Positions 63,673-64,000 of a stretch of DNA of 64,000 nucleotides are shown here, in pieces (positions within the stretch are counted from its first letter, which is position 1; every line of letters begins with the position of its first letter). The DNA comes from Neoarius graeffei (lineage: Eukaryota; Chordata; Actinopteri; Siluriformes; Ariidae): positions 60,724,741-60,788,740 of the forward strand of contig NC_083577.1 in the NCBI RefSeq assembly GCF_027579695.1. Reading direction: 5' to 3'. The position numbers and the translations under genes were made by a program. Below the pieces are notes generated by a model. That model saw only the letters and a list, made by a program, of their open reading frames with translations, was not told where the DNA came from and did no database searches.

Positions 63673-64000
63673 CTGAAAGCACACGAGAAAGATATATCAG
63701 AAGGATTAGGACATGTGAGTCGTATTTCTAATCACGTGAATATATGATGGGTTAAAGACTGAATTTATTGCCTAAAAGACTAACATTTGCAGCAATGTTA
63801 ATAAAGTGTAATAAATAGACAAAGCATTATAGTTAAAGGGGCTTATATGTATTCTTGGAATTGCATCCACCAAGTTAAAAGCACACTGAGACACAACATG
63901 TTATTCCCTGTGCTCTCTGGCCTTAGATGCAACCCTACTGGAGCCACGACAGAATAAAGCCCTATTGTTCTGTCATTAGGCTATACTTCAGCCTTGATTG
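63673..64000. other. hat1 intronic sequence to window edge
   Basis: No further hat1 exon is visible. The exon encoding the preceding conserved block (LKILLYY through FRVEYASKV in the human protein) must lie beyond position 64000. Confidence 0.6.

Overview
This window looks like nuclear DNA from a ray-finned (teleost) fish. The evidence is a spliced vertebrate gene with GT-AG introns, dense Tc1-family DNA transposons, a young tRNA-derived SINE family, L2/RTE-type LINE remnants, many MITEs, and long di- and tetranucleotide microsatellites. No prokaryotic gene organisation, CRISPR array or operon is visible. I cannot fix the species; a catfish or other ostariophysan is a guess.

The one host gene I recognise is hat1 (histone acetyltransferase 1, KAT1, type B) on the minus strand. 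Its last seven coding exons lie between 63672 and 49039. The first exon in the window corresponds to about residue 104 of the human protein, so the promoter, 5'UTR and roughly the first hundred codons lie beyond position 64000. All splice junctions and phases fit: 951 nt, 316 codons plus stop. The final intron (9.2 kb) is filled with transposons.

The remaining three quarters (about 1-48.6 kb) is intergenic sequence built largely of mobile elements. Main components: (a) ten young copies of a ~370 bp tRNA-derived SINE, seven of them with perfect target-site duplications (TSDs); (b) Tc1-like transposons at 7.2-10.4, 12.4-13.5, 18.7-21.4, 24.7-27.0, 30.7-31.1 and 50.2-52.7 kb, all inactivated; (c) three ~700 bp non-autonomous PIF/Harbinger-like elements with TAA TSDs at 19.5, 25.8 and 47.9 kb, two of them inside Tc1 elements; (d) a four-level nest of elements at 41.35-43.45 kb; (e) an L2-like LINE with reverse transcriptase remnants at 39.4-41.1 kb, inserted in a hairpin-type element whose second copy at 55.3 kb preserves the empty site; (f) a diverged direct duplication linking 35.0-39.1 kb with 43.45-44.89 kb, in which later insertions can be read against empty sites.

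No novel biological system is evident. What is most informative is the fine-scale transposon stratigraphy, where empty sites and TSDs allow insertion order to be read directly. The regions around 15.7-17.6, 27.1-30.7, 31.1-35.0 and 35.8-38.3 kb are comparatively repeat-poor and hold no gene I can support. They are the places where conserved non-coding elements or small exons of a neighbour (metap1d adjoins HAT1 in human) could hide from unaided reading.
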